Positions 39,000-52,160 of a stretch of DNA of 64,000 nt are shown here, in pieces. Every line of letters starts with the position of its first letter. Position 1 is the first letter of the stretch. Source of the DNA: Chrysomallon squamiferum (taxonomy: Eukaryota; Mollusca; Gastropoda; Neomphalida; Peltospiridae); the NCBI GenBank assembly GCA_012295275.1, contig CM022665.1:42351152-42415151 (forward strand). Reading direction: 5' to 3'. Both the position numbers and the translations under genes were made by a program. The notes below the pieces were generated by a model. That model worked only from the letters and a program-made list of their open reading frames with translations. It was not told the origin of the DNA and ran no database searches.

Positions 39000-39770
39000 T
39001 TAACTGCAGTGACACTTTGACCCTTGGAAAATGCTGCGGAAATGTGACTCCCTGTTAATAAGGAAAAAACACTCGCATGCAGTGGCTATTGTCTGTGCAG
39101 TGACCGACAAGTGACCAGTGGCCGTAATTAAAGTGACTATGTAAGCTGTTTTCTGACAGATGTCCACTTTTTTGTGACCACTCACTTCCTCCATCCAGCC
39201 AGCTGGCCATACACAAACTGGACATTGTCCAAGGTTTCTTTTTAAAAAAAAACAAACTCCTGGCTATTTTTCTTCCCTGGATGAGTGAGCACGGAATCCC
39301 AGGACAACTGAAGCCAACGTTGGTTACCTGGGGTCAGCTGAGGTCGGCAACAGCAATGACCACATAAAGCAGACAATGACCAGACAATGCAAGCAGCTAC
39401 TTAACACCCTGGACTGACTGGACCTCGGGCCACGGCTTGACCAGGCTTGACCACGGCTGACCACTTGTTGGTTTCAACTGCTGTGGGAAAAATGGCTGGT
39501 GGCATGTTTCACCTACTGAAGACTATTAAAAATAATAACAATATCTGCAGAAAGTAATGAAAACACAACTTGGGCCTTTAGCAAATCAACCTCAGTTTGG
39601 CTCAAGTTCAGATGACCCCGGAGAGAGAGTGGGATTAATTAATTTTATATTGACCACTGGGTGACCACAACATGTGCGTGGGAAACAATACTGCCAGATA
39701 AATAACTTAGATCTCGTTCAATACACGATGTTAATCTGGAATGAAAGAACACATGAATATACTTCCTTCT
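39000..39770. promoter_or_regulatory. Repeat-poor intronic island rich in TGACC/GGTCA words
   Basis: Unique sequence with many nuclear-receptor half-site-like words, including a DR4-like GGGTCA-GCTG-AGGTCG (39331-39346) and TTGACCA repeats at 39437-39470. An E-box CATGTG (39671-39676) directly abuts a CSL/Su(H)-type CGTGGGAAA (39677-39685). No coding exon is seen. Best reading: candidate enhancer. Confidence 0.4.
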
Positions 39771-39792
39771 CTCGTTCCTTTTCTTCTTGTTT

Positions 39793-39866
39793 ATTTATTT
39801 ATTTATTTATTTATTAATTTATTATTATTATTATTGTTATTATTATTATAATCATCATCATCATCA

Positions 39867-39948
<82 letters not shown>

Positions 39949-39950
39949 AG
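39793..39950. repeat. Compound (TTTA)n(ATT)n(ATC)n(ATT)n microsatellite
   Basis: TTTA, ATT, ATC and again ATT units in sequence. The final ATT run spans about 75 bp. Confidence 0.95.
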
Positions 39951-41085
39951 TGTCTACAGACTAGGTAGTTATTGATATGGACATGTCCTCTGTTATTGTC
40001 AACTGAATAATTTGAATTTTTTTTAAAACACAATACAGATATGGAGTGACAGTAAAAAATACTTGTTTTTCTCTTTTTTATATCACTGTATTTATAACAG
40101 AATGTTTAGCCTTGAAAGTAAAGATAATTTTTAATTTTTAAAAATCTCTTTTATCATTGTCAGTCTTTATCTGTAACCTTGCTTAAATTTCTTTATTGTA
40201 TATTTTTAAAGTTATTTTTTTTTATAATTGTTAATCCCATAATAATATTTATTTTTATTTTTATTATTATTAATGTAGCTTCAGACTGTTTAGTTTAGAC
40301 ATATTGTTATTTTTTAATTAAATGTTATGTGTTTTGTCTTTCTTTTTTTATTTATTTATGTATGTGTTAATTTGTCTGTCATTATTTATTATATCCATGA
40401 TAAATAAATAAATAAATAGATCAATAAATAAAAAAATAATTAGTTAAATAAATAAATACATATTAAATTTCCTATTATTTCTGTCATTGTAGTTTTTCTT
40501 TGTTGTGTCTTTTTTTGTTGTTGTTTTTTTTTCTTTTCTTTTCTTGACTTTTATTTTTCCTTTTGATTTTTTTCAAGGATTTTTATATTCTTCTTTCTAA
40601 AAACATGTAGTGTATGGCATTTTGAAAATGTCAGATAAAGAAGATGTTTAAATATTTATTACAGAATGTAAGATTCCTTTTTTTGAAATAAAAAAAGTTG
40701 CATATGTTTGTCTGGTATTTTGGTAAATTATTCATTAAAAATTATCATAACCTACATTTTATTGTACAGGTCACTTGTTACAGTAGTAAATGAAGTAGTA
40801 TTTTTTATTAGTAGTAGTAGTAGTAGTAGTAACAGTAGTACTGATAGTAATAGTAGTAATAGGAGTAGTAGTAATGCTATTATTATTAGATCATTATCAG
40901 CATCATCATCTCCTCGTCATTATTGTTATAATAATTATTGGTATCATTATCCTCATAATTACAATTATTATTGTTATTATTATTATTATTAATGCCATTT
41001 CTGTACATTTGCTTGTTTTGTATAAATTTTCACCAGAATAAAACTAAAATTAAATGAAAAAGGTGATATCACATGCAATACTTAA
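39951..41085. other. AT-rich intronic DNA
   Basis: Contains AAAT runs (40400-40460), a TAG trinucleotide tract (40808-40875) and ATT (40960-40992). No gene is seen. Confidence 0.75.
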
Positions 41086-41089
41086 CACC

Positions 41090-41612
41090 ACTGTATATAT
41101 TTATATACACACAATATATATAATATGCAGATATACACACACATATATATAACATGCAGATATACACACACATATATATAACATGCAGATATACACATAC
41201 ATATATATAACATGCAGATATACACACACATATATATAAAAGCAGATATACACACACATGTATATAACATGCAGATATACACACACATGTATAACATGCA
41301 GATATACACACACATGTATATAACATGCAGATATACACACACATATATATAACATGCAGATATACACATACATATATATAACATGCAGATATACACACAC
41401 ATATATATAAAAGCAGATATACACACACATGTATATAACATGCAGATATACACACACATGTATAACATGCAGATATACACACACAATATATATAACATGA
41501 AGATATACACATTCATATATATAACATGCAGATATACACACACATATATATAACATGCAGATATACACACACATGTATATAACATGCAGATATACACACA
41601 CATATTCACACA
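41090..41612. repeat. ~29-bp minisatellite, about 18 copies
   Basis: The units read roughly ACATGCAGATATACACACAC followed by ATATATATA, with TA-length and CATGTATA variants. A larger block is duplicated at 171-bp spacing (a CACATAC variant at 41191 and 41362). The open minus-strand frames are repeat artefacts. Confidence 0.95.
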
Positions 41613-41940
41613 CACCTATACATGACCTGTCCAGACATATTCCAGCTGATAACCAGATAAAAAAAATACATGTTAACAATTTACAATGTAAAGGTCTTGC
41701 AGTTGATAACAAATCATCTGTAACAAAAACAAAAAATAAAAAAAATTTTAAAAGTAGATTTACAAAGAAATTACATGATAAGTTTATAACTAAGACTTGT
41801 AACAGCAAAATTTAGGTTTGTTTAACCATATCTGAACAATCTGTTATGCAGTAAGAAAAAAACCTTATTAAAAAAAAAGAAGAAAAAAAGATGGTGGCAA
41901 CAGATTTCATGTGTAAAGTCAGCATTACATGAGGATTACA
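41613..41940. other. AT-rich intronic DNA
   Basis: No repeat array or gene is recognised. Confidence 0.65.
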
Positions 41941-42740
41941 TCTTGATAAGCAGTGATTAATACCTGACTGAGCTGTTTCAGACAAATATTTACCTGTTCT
42001 CATCATCTCTTTCCTTCCAACAGGTGCTTCGTGCCAGGGTTGTTGAATGATATTTGGACAACAAAACATAAAGACCTATAAAATTAGCCTGTTACTGAAT
42101 GATATTTGGACAACAGATGATAAAAGCCTATAAAATTAGCCTATTACTGAATGATATTTTTCACAACAAATCATAAAAGTCTGTACTAAAAAATGTATTA
42201 AGGTATTTTAAACAGGTTTTCATGTTTTAATTTTACAATTTATGTTCTGAGCACATTTCTTTTTGCACCAAGTACTTCATATCATTATTACACAAGATTC
42301 ATATGTTGTGCTAAAACCTTATTAAAATGTGTTTAAAGTAGTTTGAACAAATATTTCCATGCATCACTGTAATTTTTTTTTTTTATTACCAACCTCTCTC
42401 TTTCTTTCTCTAACATAATTTCATGTCAACTGGTTTCTTTTTAGGTGTCATCATTATTACTCAACACTATAATAACTATAATAATGAAAGCCTGTTAAAA
42501 TGTCTTGAGAAGTTGTTAAACAAATATTTTTACATCCAACTGTTGTAGTTCTCTTTCTTTCTCTCTCCTGATGACAAATACTTACTGGCAATAACTTGCA
42601 TCTCAGATATCACCATAACCATTCTGCAAGGTGATAATAAAATCGTATTAAAATTGTATTGAGGGGGATGTTAAACAAATATTTTCCTATCTAATTATGT
42701 CGTTTTCCTGCCTGTTTTCTGACAGCTACTTGGATGTGGA
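41940..42740. repeat. Degenerate tandem repeats (57-bp and ~180-bp)
   Basis: 42045-42180 holds three copies of a 57-bp unit with TGAATGATATTTGGACAACA. Around it, diverged copies of a longer unit share ACAAATATTT followed by a CTCTTTC-rich stretch (41980, 42350, 42520, 42675). Confidence 0.75.
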
Positions 42741-43051
42741 GAGTTGTGTTAACAAACACACTGAGCTGAAGTGAAAACCTTGCTCTGGGTGTCGTTTTGA
42801 ACAACACCGTGGACCTGGTATTCACAACAGCGTTTAGTACGACCGGCTATTCATTCACCGTTTTTCACAAATAATGTACAGAAACATAATCATAGCGAAA
42901 ATGTTGAAGGACTTAAAAAATTAAGATTACTTATCACACTAATATTTGTCATTTAAATAAACATTCTCTTTCTTTATTGCCCCCTACAATGGAGGTGTGC
43001 GTACACCTTGCTCATCAAAGCATGTCTTCTATTAATATATTCGTCTCCAAA

Positions 43052-43084
<33 letters not shown>

Positions 43085-43400
43085 CTTTCTCTTTCTCACT
43101 ATTACGAATGTATAGCAGTTTATGTGCATTGCAGGCAGTTTCAAAAGGAAACCAAAGTGTTGTGGGTCAGTAGATGGGTTGCAGGTCATCTGATATAGCT
43201 AGACCTTTTTTCAGCAAGTAAACAAGCTTACACCCTCGTATGCAAGTCTGTCACTTGGTCATCCTGACCTTCGGCTGCGTTTGAGCGCAGTACTGCAGCA
43301 CTGAGCACTGGGAGAATATCACACATTTCAGAATCAAACACTGGTCATTCACAGGCTGCCACTTGTCCCTGTACTGCAATCCGATGGTCTTAGCAGAAGT
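42740..43400. other. Repeat-poor intronic DNA with 31-T run
   Basis: 42740-42870 and 43200-43390 are unique with some CpG. A pure T run of about 31 bases sits at 43054-43084. No exon is supported. Confidence 0.6.
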
Positions 43401-43439
43401 CAAATTGTATTTTTAAATTTTTTTTACATATATTTTATC

Positions 43440-43525
43440 TCTGTGTGTGTGTTTGTGTGTGTGTGAGTGTATTGAAAGGCAATGTATATACACAGAAATT
43501 ATATGTATATATGTATACTTGTATG

Positions 43526-43559
<34 letters not shown>

Positions 43560-43760
43560 ATATATATATATATATATATAATTATATAATATTTATGTGT
43601 ATAAATATGTATGTATAAATATGTGTGTGTATGTATGTATATATAATATAGATGTATGTATATATATAATTTATATGTATATATATAATATGTATACATA
43701 TGTCTGTGTGTGTGTGTGTGTATATATATATACAACACACACACACAGAGACACACATAC
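43440..43760. repeat. TG/TA compound microsatellite region
   Basis: TG (43530-43557), TA (43560-43580) and mixed TATG units. It ends at 43704-43746 with TG, TA and CA runs that fold back on each other. Confidence 0.9.
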
Positions 43761-45460
43761 ATATTAAATTGAAAAGAGCTGTTTTAAAAAGACTTCTTTC
43801 TGTGAGTGTAACAGGGAGTTGTGAAAAACTGTTCTGGTCAGATAGTCAGACAGATAGATGGATGGATGGGTGGATGTGCATGTGCAGACCTGCAGCTCTG
43901 TATTCATGTTGACAGGGAGAGAGATTCATTATCTATTGTCGTTTTGGTGAACAGGCTAAAGCAAACCATCAGCCGGCAGTGCGAAATGTCTGTCCCACAT
44001 GAATGCTTCTGAATATTGAAAAATAATGCTGCAGTTTTTCCAGCAGGTTGAAGGCAGAAATTTGAGACTTGTTAACACTTTTTCTCTGGGAACCACTTGG
44101 AGAAGCCTTTCTTCTTCTTCTTCTTCTTTATTTTTTATATATTTTTTTATATTTTTTTTGCTTTTCGCATGCATCATGATAAATAGCGTGTGACTGACTT
44201 GTGGCCACGTATCCCACTCACTCAGCCATGTGGTCTGGCTGAACGTTTCAAGTGATAAATACAAAATTAATTTAAAAAAAAAAATGTGTGTTGAAGTCTG
44301 CTCATTTGAACAAGACACCCTGGTGACACTAATGTCAGAACTCTTTAAGAAAACTGCTGGTATCGCTTTTAAAGTACGTTTTGATTTAATAAGCTGAGCT
44401 CAGTTAGTCATCACACCTTTCTCATCGTTTTTTATTTCTTTATTTTTTTTATTTTTTTATTTTTTATTTATTATTATTATATATATTTTTTTAGTGTTAT
44501 TATTAGTAATAAGAGTAGTATTTTTAATTTATTATTATTATTATTATTTTTTAGTATTTTCTTTTTCATAGCAGTATCAGATTTATCTATTGCCAGATAA
44601 TATATTCAGTATATTACATGATTAAATATACTAAATTTTTTAACTCTGCTTGTGGTGAATATTTTATAATACAGGGCTGTAAATAACTGGTAATCATCTG
44701 CACTTTCAGTTTTGAACTTTTCCACAACTGCATCTCTGATTAACAGCACAAAAACAAAAAAAAAACACCAAAAAAAGTTTCTAGTCCTGTTGAATCATTT
44801 AATAGCATCTAAACATCTGTAAATGTTTGTAGTTTTTAGATCTTGGTACAAAGAAAAGAAAAACCTTTGCCTCCATTTTTGGACTCCACACATCTGTATA
44901 ATCACAAAGAGATTTCATTTCACACGTGCACACACACACACACTCACACACACACACAAAAAAAACAACACTTGGGATTTGATAGATCAGTTATATGAAA
45001 CTGGAATGGAAAAATATCTCAATGGGAGCATGTTTAGATTGTGAAAAATGAATCTTTTAAAAAAAAAAAAAAAAAATAATGGCAGTCATACCCAGTTTTG
45101 TTGTGACTTGCCCTGTTTGCTTTGTTTTCTCTAGGTCAGTGGGTTAGTGTTTATTATGATGTAAAGTGTGGATGATACAGTATTTCATTGTCAAATGTAT
45201 CTCACGTAACCTGATTAGAAACTATTGTAATGGTAACAAAAAGCAAATTTTAATCATCATTAATTTTTTTTTTTTTTTTTTTAAATTTTTTTTTTTTATA
45301 TTTTATTGTGTGTGTGTGTGTGTGTTTGGGTATGTATGTATGGGTGTGTGTGTGTGTGTTTATTTTATTATTTAGTTAATTAATTTTTTTGCTTTATTTA
45401 TTGATGTTTTATTTATTTATTAAATTTTATTACTGTTAATTCATTTTCCCTTTTCATATC

Positions 45461-45507
<47 letters not shown>

Positions 45508-47330
45508 CTGTTATATTTTTCTGTATAAATTTTTATTATCCTTGAAATTCATTTTATGTCTTCACCAGATATCACTGTTAATAACATGATTACTAACACA
45601 CTAACACATGTTGTATATACCACCAGTGTTATATCAGTTTGTATTGCATACCTGGCCAGTGTGTTGTTATACTAACCGAGTTTCAGGTCAGTTTCTCTGT
45701 ATTGATTATTAAACAAGGCAGGTAACATGCCAATGGCTACCAGATCACAACATGTTGAACCAGATGTTTATCTTTACAAAGGTCAGTGACAGATAAGTTA
45801 AATATCTACACTTTCAGTTTTTCCAGTTCTGAACAAAATTCTCTCTCTGTGTGTGCTGTGTTAACGAAAGCTAGTACAGCAACAAACATGTATGTGTTTG
45901 TAATTGAGATTATAATGATGTATTTGTATACAGATGACATAATTGTTGTGGAATTGTATTTTCTTTTATTTCTTCCTTGTTTTATTTTTTTTGTTTTCCC
46001 ATTCCAAACTAGTCCTGTGAAATTTGAGAAATGGATATTTTCAAAATTTTACATTTTTGTGTAGATAAATGATGGATGTGTTACAGAATGGCATTTTTAA
46101 TTTTTACCATTCCAAACTAGTCCTCTTTCTTTGCTGTATTTTTGACAAATTTGGCAAAAAATTAATTTATCTGTGTTTTAGATGTACATGTTCATATAGC
46201 TTAATGACAGATACATTCTGGGATCCAGTTTACTTTTGACAATTTGAGAAACTTCAAGAACATATAATAATATTGTTTTATTTTTATTTTAAATCTAAAT
46301 ATGTTTTAATGTGACTTACCAAGTTATAAAAATGACTCCTATTTTCTTTTCATTTTTTGAATGAAAATGGTCTCTGTACATTTAAATTCTTCATAAGGAG
46401 ATGATTACAAAATTAAAAAAAAATATGAAACAATATCTGATTTGACCTTGGTGCAGATGAATAATTGAAAATTGAAGAAGAAGAAAAAGACTTTATTATT
46501 AAAAGCTCTTAAATACATTAGCTTTTATTAATTAATAAATGATACAGGTTTGATGAAACTTATTTCCTATCATTATAATGTTTTTCTTTCTCTTATTTTT
46601 TTTCCTTTCTTTCTTTCTTTTTTTTTTTTTTTTTTTTTATAAATTAAAAAACAAAAAAATCCAGCATAATTATAATAATAATGAGACAAGAAGAGATAAT
46701 GACTGATGTAACAACATACGTATTGATGTTTTGTACTTTATTTCATCAGTAAATGTCTCCTTTTTTGTCTGTCTGTCTGTATGGTGGCTTTTAGATGGTT
46801 GTCTAAGTTGCTTTTGGGTTTCTGTTGATCTGTAAGTGTCTAACAGGTGGATTTTTTAACAGTCTAATGCCTGTTATGGCACCTGATTAATGTCTTCTAG
46901 GATATCCATTGATGTCCAGTTCAAGTCTTTTAATATCATCCTGGTGCATTGCAGGTGTTGGTCTAATAGCTTTTGGCTATCTCATTAATACGTTTTTACT
47001 GATCCAGTCTAAAGATTAGTGCCTTTTAGTGTGCCAGATCAGTTTAGGTTTCCAAGTAACATTTCATTCAGTATCAGGTTATGTTTAAATATTTTTCAAA
47101 ATATTAAAAGTAATTTGAAAGAATTATTTTTTTTTTTTTTTTTATTATGTTTTTAAAGTCTTATTTGAGAAGAAAAAGGGGAGAAAAAAAGTAATAATAA
47201 AAAAAACTACTCCTTGGCAGATTGTCCAAAACATTTAAAAAAAAAAAAAAAAAAAAAAACCACCTTGCCAATTCTTTCTTCCATCCTTTTTCTCTGAAGA
47301 TATTTCTAAGACAGTTGTAAATAAAAATAA
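43761..47330. other. Intronic DNA, mostly AT-rich
   Basis: 43770-44340 is repeat-poor but without a supported exon. The rest has poly(A) (45060-45076), T-rich and TG (45260-45360), TA (45464-45499), poly(T) (46617-46640) and poly(A) (47238-47260) runs. No coding evidence. Confidence 0.7.
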
Positions 47331-47334
47331 AGAT

Positions 47335-47655
47335 TCACAACAGAATGGTGTTAATGATAACGAGACTTTGAGATGTGAGAGAGATGACCACTTTTATTAC
47401 CACTACATTGTCTGTCCCATCCATCACCCTCAACACCAACAACATCACCACCAACACCAACACCAAGACAACAGTGGATTGTCCATCACAGCTGCAACGC
47501 TGGATGTGTTGCTGTTTTTTACAGGCGTGGTGGATGTTTTTACATACACAGGACCACATGTTGCTAGCCGCAGACAATGTAGGTTAGGCCAGGCCAGTGG
47601 CTTGTTTTCTTATCATGTTCTGTTTGTATCATTGTGTTCTGTTTGTACTGGGTGA
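47335..47655. other. Short repeat-poor segment with CACCAA tract
   Basis: Balanced composition with imperfect CAACACCAA repeats (47425-47470). Both strands have short open frames but no bounded exon. Confidence 0.5.
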
Positions 47656-47656
47656 C

Positions 47657-47658
<2 letters not shown>

Positions 47659-47714
<56 letters not shown>

Positions 47715-47818
47715 TGTGTGTGTGTGCGTCTGTATGTTTGTGTGTGTGTGTGTGTGTGTCTGTGTGTGTGTGCGTCTGTATGTTTGTGTCTGTGTGTGTG
47801 TGTGTGTGTGTGTCTGTG

Positions 47819-47860
<42 letters not shown>

Positions 47861-47917
47861 TGTGTGTGTGTGCGTCTGTATGTTTGTGTGTGTGTGTGTC
47901 TGTTGTGTGTGTGTGTT
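47659..47917. repeat. Long interrupted (TG)n array
   Basis: About 260 bp of TG. A longer motif, TCTGTGTGTGTGTGCGTCTG followed by TATGTTTG, recurs at about 47712, 47759 and 47859, so the array also has a higher-order period. Confidence 0.95.
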
Positions 47918-47929
47918 CTCTAGGAAATG

Positions 47930-48184
47930 TAGTGAAATGTTTGGAAGTGAGGAGGAGGTTTGACTTCTTGTTGTTGTTCTGGTTATGTTGTTTTGTTTTC
48001 CAAGAAAATCACTATGAAATGCTTTGAAATCAATTAATTTATATGAAAAAAATATATATTTTACATAATGAATTTATGTTAAACATCTTAAAATAAATAT
48101 ATATAGGATACTTTGAGCACTAGTAAAATAAATGTTCTTTGAATAAAATACTGATAGCAAAAGTTGATTAATTAAGGTGAGAAT

Positions 48185-48232
<48 letters not shown>

Positions 48233-48786
48233 AATTTTAATTTATCTTAGGTGTATTTAAAACACATACACTTCTAAAGAAATTAAAAAAGAAAAAAATA
48301 ATTATTACTTTTTTTTTTTGAATTTGTATCCATCACATTAACTCTCTTGCCATTGTTTTTTTTATATATTTATTATCCCTCGATCAGAAACATATGGTTC
48401 TTATTTTGCCTTTTAAATCAGCTTTTGGTAATAAACAAGTGAAATAAAGAATACATTTAAATAATAATAACCTTAAAACTGATAGTTTATAATTTAAATT
48501 CTTCTGTAATTGATTTTTGAAAACAATTTATAAGGATCCCTGACATTTCCAAATAGTTTCAAACAAGATGTTTTTACATAATTATAATTCATAGTTTTTT
48601 TTTGTTTTGTTTTGTTTTGTTTTTTAAAAAGAAATGAGTTCTGTTGTATTAAATAAATAATGTACAATACACTCGTATTCAGTACTGAGTGCGTGGAAAT
48701 GTCAGTGAATTTTCTTTTGGATGTATACTTTAGCACATATATATATATATATGTATGTATGTATGTATTTTATATTTTATATGTAC

Positions 48787-48829
<43 letters not shown>

Positions 48830-48995
48830 CACACACACATACGTACATATGTATCTTTTTACATTTTGACATATGAATTTTGTTTTATTTCTAATTTAAA
48901 AGAAAGAAAAGAAATTAACAAAACTTTAAAAAATAATCTCTACGCTGATTTATTTTTTTTTTATTTTATTTTTTTTCACATACTTAAACCCTGAG
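47930..48995. other. AT-rich intronic DNA
   Basis: Contains GA (48190-48227) and TA (48739-48752, 48790-48825) microsatellites. No gene is seen. Confidence 0.75.
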
Positions 48996-48999
48996 TGTT

Positions 49000-49600
49000 C
49001 TTTGATCCCAAACTGACCACCCACTGATTATTACTAATCAGTTGACCAAGTTATCGGTCACACAGTGACCAGCACGGGTCACACAGTGACCAGCAGATGT
49101 GTTAAATCAATAATTAGTCGACTGGCTAATTTGACCTACATCGGTCTCTCTCAGAGAGAGATTTGCCTGACAACACATTCATCACTGCACACAATTGTCT
49201 CTATTCCCACCTGACAAAGTGTATCCACACACCATTAACTGTTTTGGTTAACTGCCTGCCTCAAACAGACTTTCCCAAAGTGCCAGGCATCAAAGTCCTG
49301 GACCACTGAGATTTAACGAAGTGAAACGAACGGCCTGAAAAGAAAAAATTAAAAAAAAATCCATCAGCTTGCCCTTTACAAACAAAACAAAAAATAAAAA
49401 TACATTATATATAGATAGAGATATACAAGTAATTAAATAGAGCTTAGGTAGCTGTCGGTCACTGACTTTGTACTTAGCCCCTTCGGTCAGTGGTTAGGGG
49501 AAATGAGGTCACAAAAATGATATTCGATGGAAGTTCGCCAACATTGTTGACAGCTACTAAAAGCTGATAGTCTGGAAGTGGGCAGTTGTCCAGCTTTGTT
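49000..49600. promoter_or_regulatory. Repeat-poor intronic island with paired GGTCA/TGACC inverted repeats
   Basis: Unique sequence. Two copies of GGTCACACAGTGACC (49056-49070 and 49077-49091) each form an inverted repeat of GGTCA with 5-bp spacing, and are 21 bp apart. Further TGACCA words lie upstream (49014, 49043). Candidate nuclear-receptor-bound element. Confidence 0.35.
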
Positions 49601-49614
49601 TCTCAAAGTACTTT

Positions 49615-49795
49615 TACATACACACATACATCACACAGGTATATTACTGAGACAGGCCGCAGAAATATTTACACCTACATATATACATATGTATATATAC
49701 ACACACATACATCACACACATACATCACACAGGTACATTACTGAGACAGGCCGCAGAAATATTTACACCTACATATATATATATATATATGTACA
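49615..49795. repeat. ~98-bp tandem duplication
   Basis: Two copies contain ACTGAGACAGGCCGCAGAAA and TATTTACACCTACATATATA, flanked by CATACA simple repeats. Confidence 0.88.
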
Positions 49796-51490
49796 CACAG
49801 CACAATTCTTTTATGTTTAACAGACTGTTGCTTTATTTCACAAAATTCTTTTACTTATGTTATAAATTATATACTCATATACACACAAACCCACACACAC
49901 ACACATATACACATAAACATACATACAAACACTCAGACAGATATGAGAGAGGGAAAGAGAAAGATGTGTACACACACAAACACATACATACAAATACACA
50001 GACACAGACACATACATACCAGTATATTAGAACAGGAAGGATACAGAGCAAAAGAGATAGAGAGGTACTGACAAAAGATATATATATACTCATAAATTAA
50101 AACAGCTCTTTGAAGTTTATCACTGGAATGATGCAACAGAAGAAAAAACTGAGTTTTTTTAGCAGACAACTGTTACCTGTGAATGACATGGTGAAGCTGT
50201 TCTTTGTATCACTCTTTCATTTTTTATGTTTTTTTAAAGATGTCTATAGATTCTAAACTATTTAAAAAATTTGTGTAACTTTAGCTATGTGTGTGTTTCT
50301 GAGTACAGTCCTCTCCCTGTGTATGTGTGTATGTATTTGTGTACACACACATAAACATGTATATCAGTGTGTATGTGTAGGTATCTGTGTTTCTGTGTAT
50401 TTGTATTCTGAAGTTTTACTTTGTGTATGTGTTCTTTCTTTCTGTGGAAAAAAAAAAAAGAAAGAAAGTAAGAACTAATTAAAAAAAAATGTATTGATAA
50501 TAAAATTCAAGATTAATGTTATTTCAGGTAATAAAACTCAGCAGTCAGTTAAATTATGGGTTTGTGCACACATAGGTGCATGCTAATAAACACACACACT
50601 CACACACGCAGAGACGTACAGACACAAATTATGAAAAAGATTTTTTTTTTTTTTAAAGAAAACTGGTTTGTTTCTTCTCATGGGATAATTTCACGTTAAG
50701 TGGGCAAACAAGAAATTAATTCATTTTGTGTTTGTTAAACCCAATAAGCATTGAGTGTTTGGAAATCAAGACTTCATCAGTTTAACAGTTGTGCAATAAC
50801 CTGAAGGGAAATTGGTGAATTTAATTTGTGTCCTATGTCAGTTCCGTTTTGCTCAAATGATAAATTAATGCCGTGCATTAAGACTGGTTGTGAAATAACT
50901 AGTGAATAGGTGATTAAAACGTTTCGGTACAGCTGCACTAATTTAAGATGTAAATGAGAGCATCTGAATAATTCTGTTGTCAAAGTTTTGATGATTATCG
51001 CAGAAGGAGGAGCTGTCGTTAATTATTAATATTTCTCATTTAAACTGGTTTTGTGAAAAAGTTAGTAACTATTAATGTGCAAGCACTTGATACACGTCAC
51101 AAGTTTTTGTTGTTACTTTTTTTCTCTCTTTTTACATTTTCCTTACTATTATTATATTTTTTTTTCTTATCTCGTGACTCTTTTTAATTTCTTTTTAAAA
51201 TTAATTTCATTTATGTATTTATTAATTTATTTTCTTGTTATCATCAGTACAACAAAGAATTTTACCTTTTCCTTATTGATTATTCAGAGCGACCAAATAT
51301 GAAGAATATGTTTTCAGACTTTCGTTCGATATTTATTTCTGACCTAATTTCTTTTCCTTGTGTCCACTCTACTCTTGACCAGTTATAACAAAGGGGTCAG
51401 CTGAGGTCAGATACCTGTTCTATACTTAAGGAAGCTCCATGCTTGTAACTATGGCAGCAGTGAAACCAGAGAACGAGGCGTTAAGCGGTA
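49796..51490. other. Intronic DNA with a DR4 nuclear-receptor-like site
   Basis: Has CA- and TG-rich stretches (49885-50010, 50280-50400). 50690-51060 and 51340-51490 are repeat-poor. A perfect DR4, GGGTCA-GCTG-AGGTCA, is at 51394-51409. No coding exon is supported. Confidence 0.6.
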
Positions 51491-51494
51491 AAAA

Positions 51495-52160
51495 ACACTT
51501 ACAGCTTCCAAACAGATGGTCAAAGGTTTTTTATTTCTCAACTGGACTCTGCACTGTTACAGCTGCAGTTCTAATTGATGGTCTTGAATGGTTTTGGCAA
51601 TCAAATAATGTGACAGATTGTTCTTGGTTAATGGTTTGAGCAATCAAGTGAAAAGAGTATTTTTTTTTTAAAGGTACAGATTGTTTTTGGTTAATGGTTT
51701 TGGCAGTGAAGTGAAAAAAAACCATTTTTTTAAATACAGATTGTTTATTGTCAATAGTTTTGATGATCAAATAATATGAATATTGTTTTAAAAGAATAGA
51801 TTATTTATTGTTAATAGTTTGGTAATCAAACAATGTGAATATTTTTTTGAAGGTATAGGTTGTTTCAGGTTAATGATTTTGGCAACCATACATGATTAAC
51901 TGTTGAAGAAATGGGTTTCAGGTTTAGGTTAATGGTTTTGGCAATATGTATATTCCTTATGATACAGATTGTTTGAATGGCTTATTTTAAGGATGGTTTT
52001 GGCAGTCATTTATGATAATTTGTTTAAAAAATGGGTTTCTGAATGTCTTCTTTTGACATTAATGGCATTTTTATATTCTAACTTATCCTTAAAGATATAC
52101 TAGTAGACTGTCTGAATGTTTTAAAATTAATTATTTTTGCAATCAAACAGATTTTGGCAC
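51495..52160. repeat. Degenerate ~60-bp tandem repeat
   Basis: About eight diverged copies carrying TTAATGGTTTTGGCAATCAA and ACAGATTGTTT phrases. Confidence 0.8.

Noticed and set aside
41069-41808. Cys/Ile/Tyr-rich minus-strand ORFs up to 235 codons
   Set aside because: They arise from the 29-bp CA/TA-rich array; all frames are open for the same reason.
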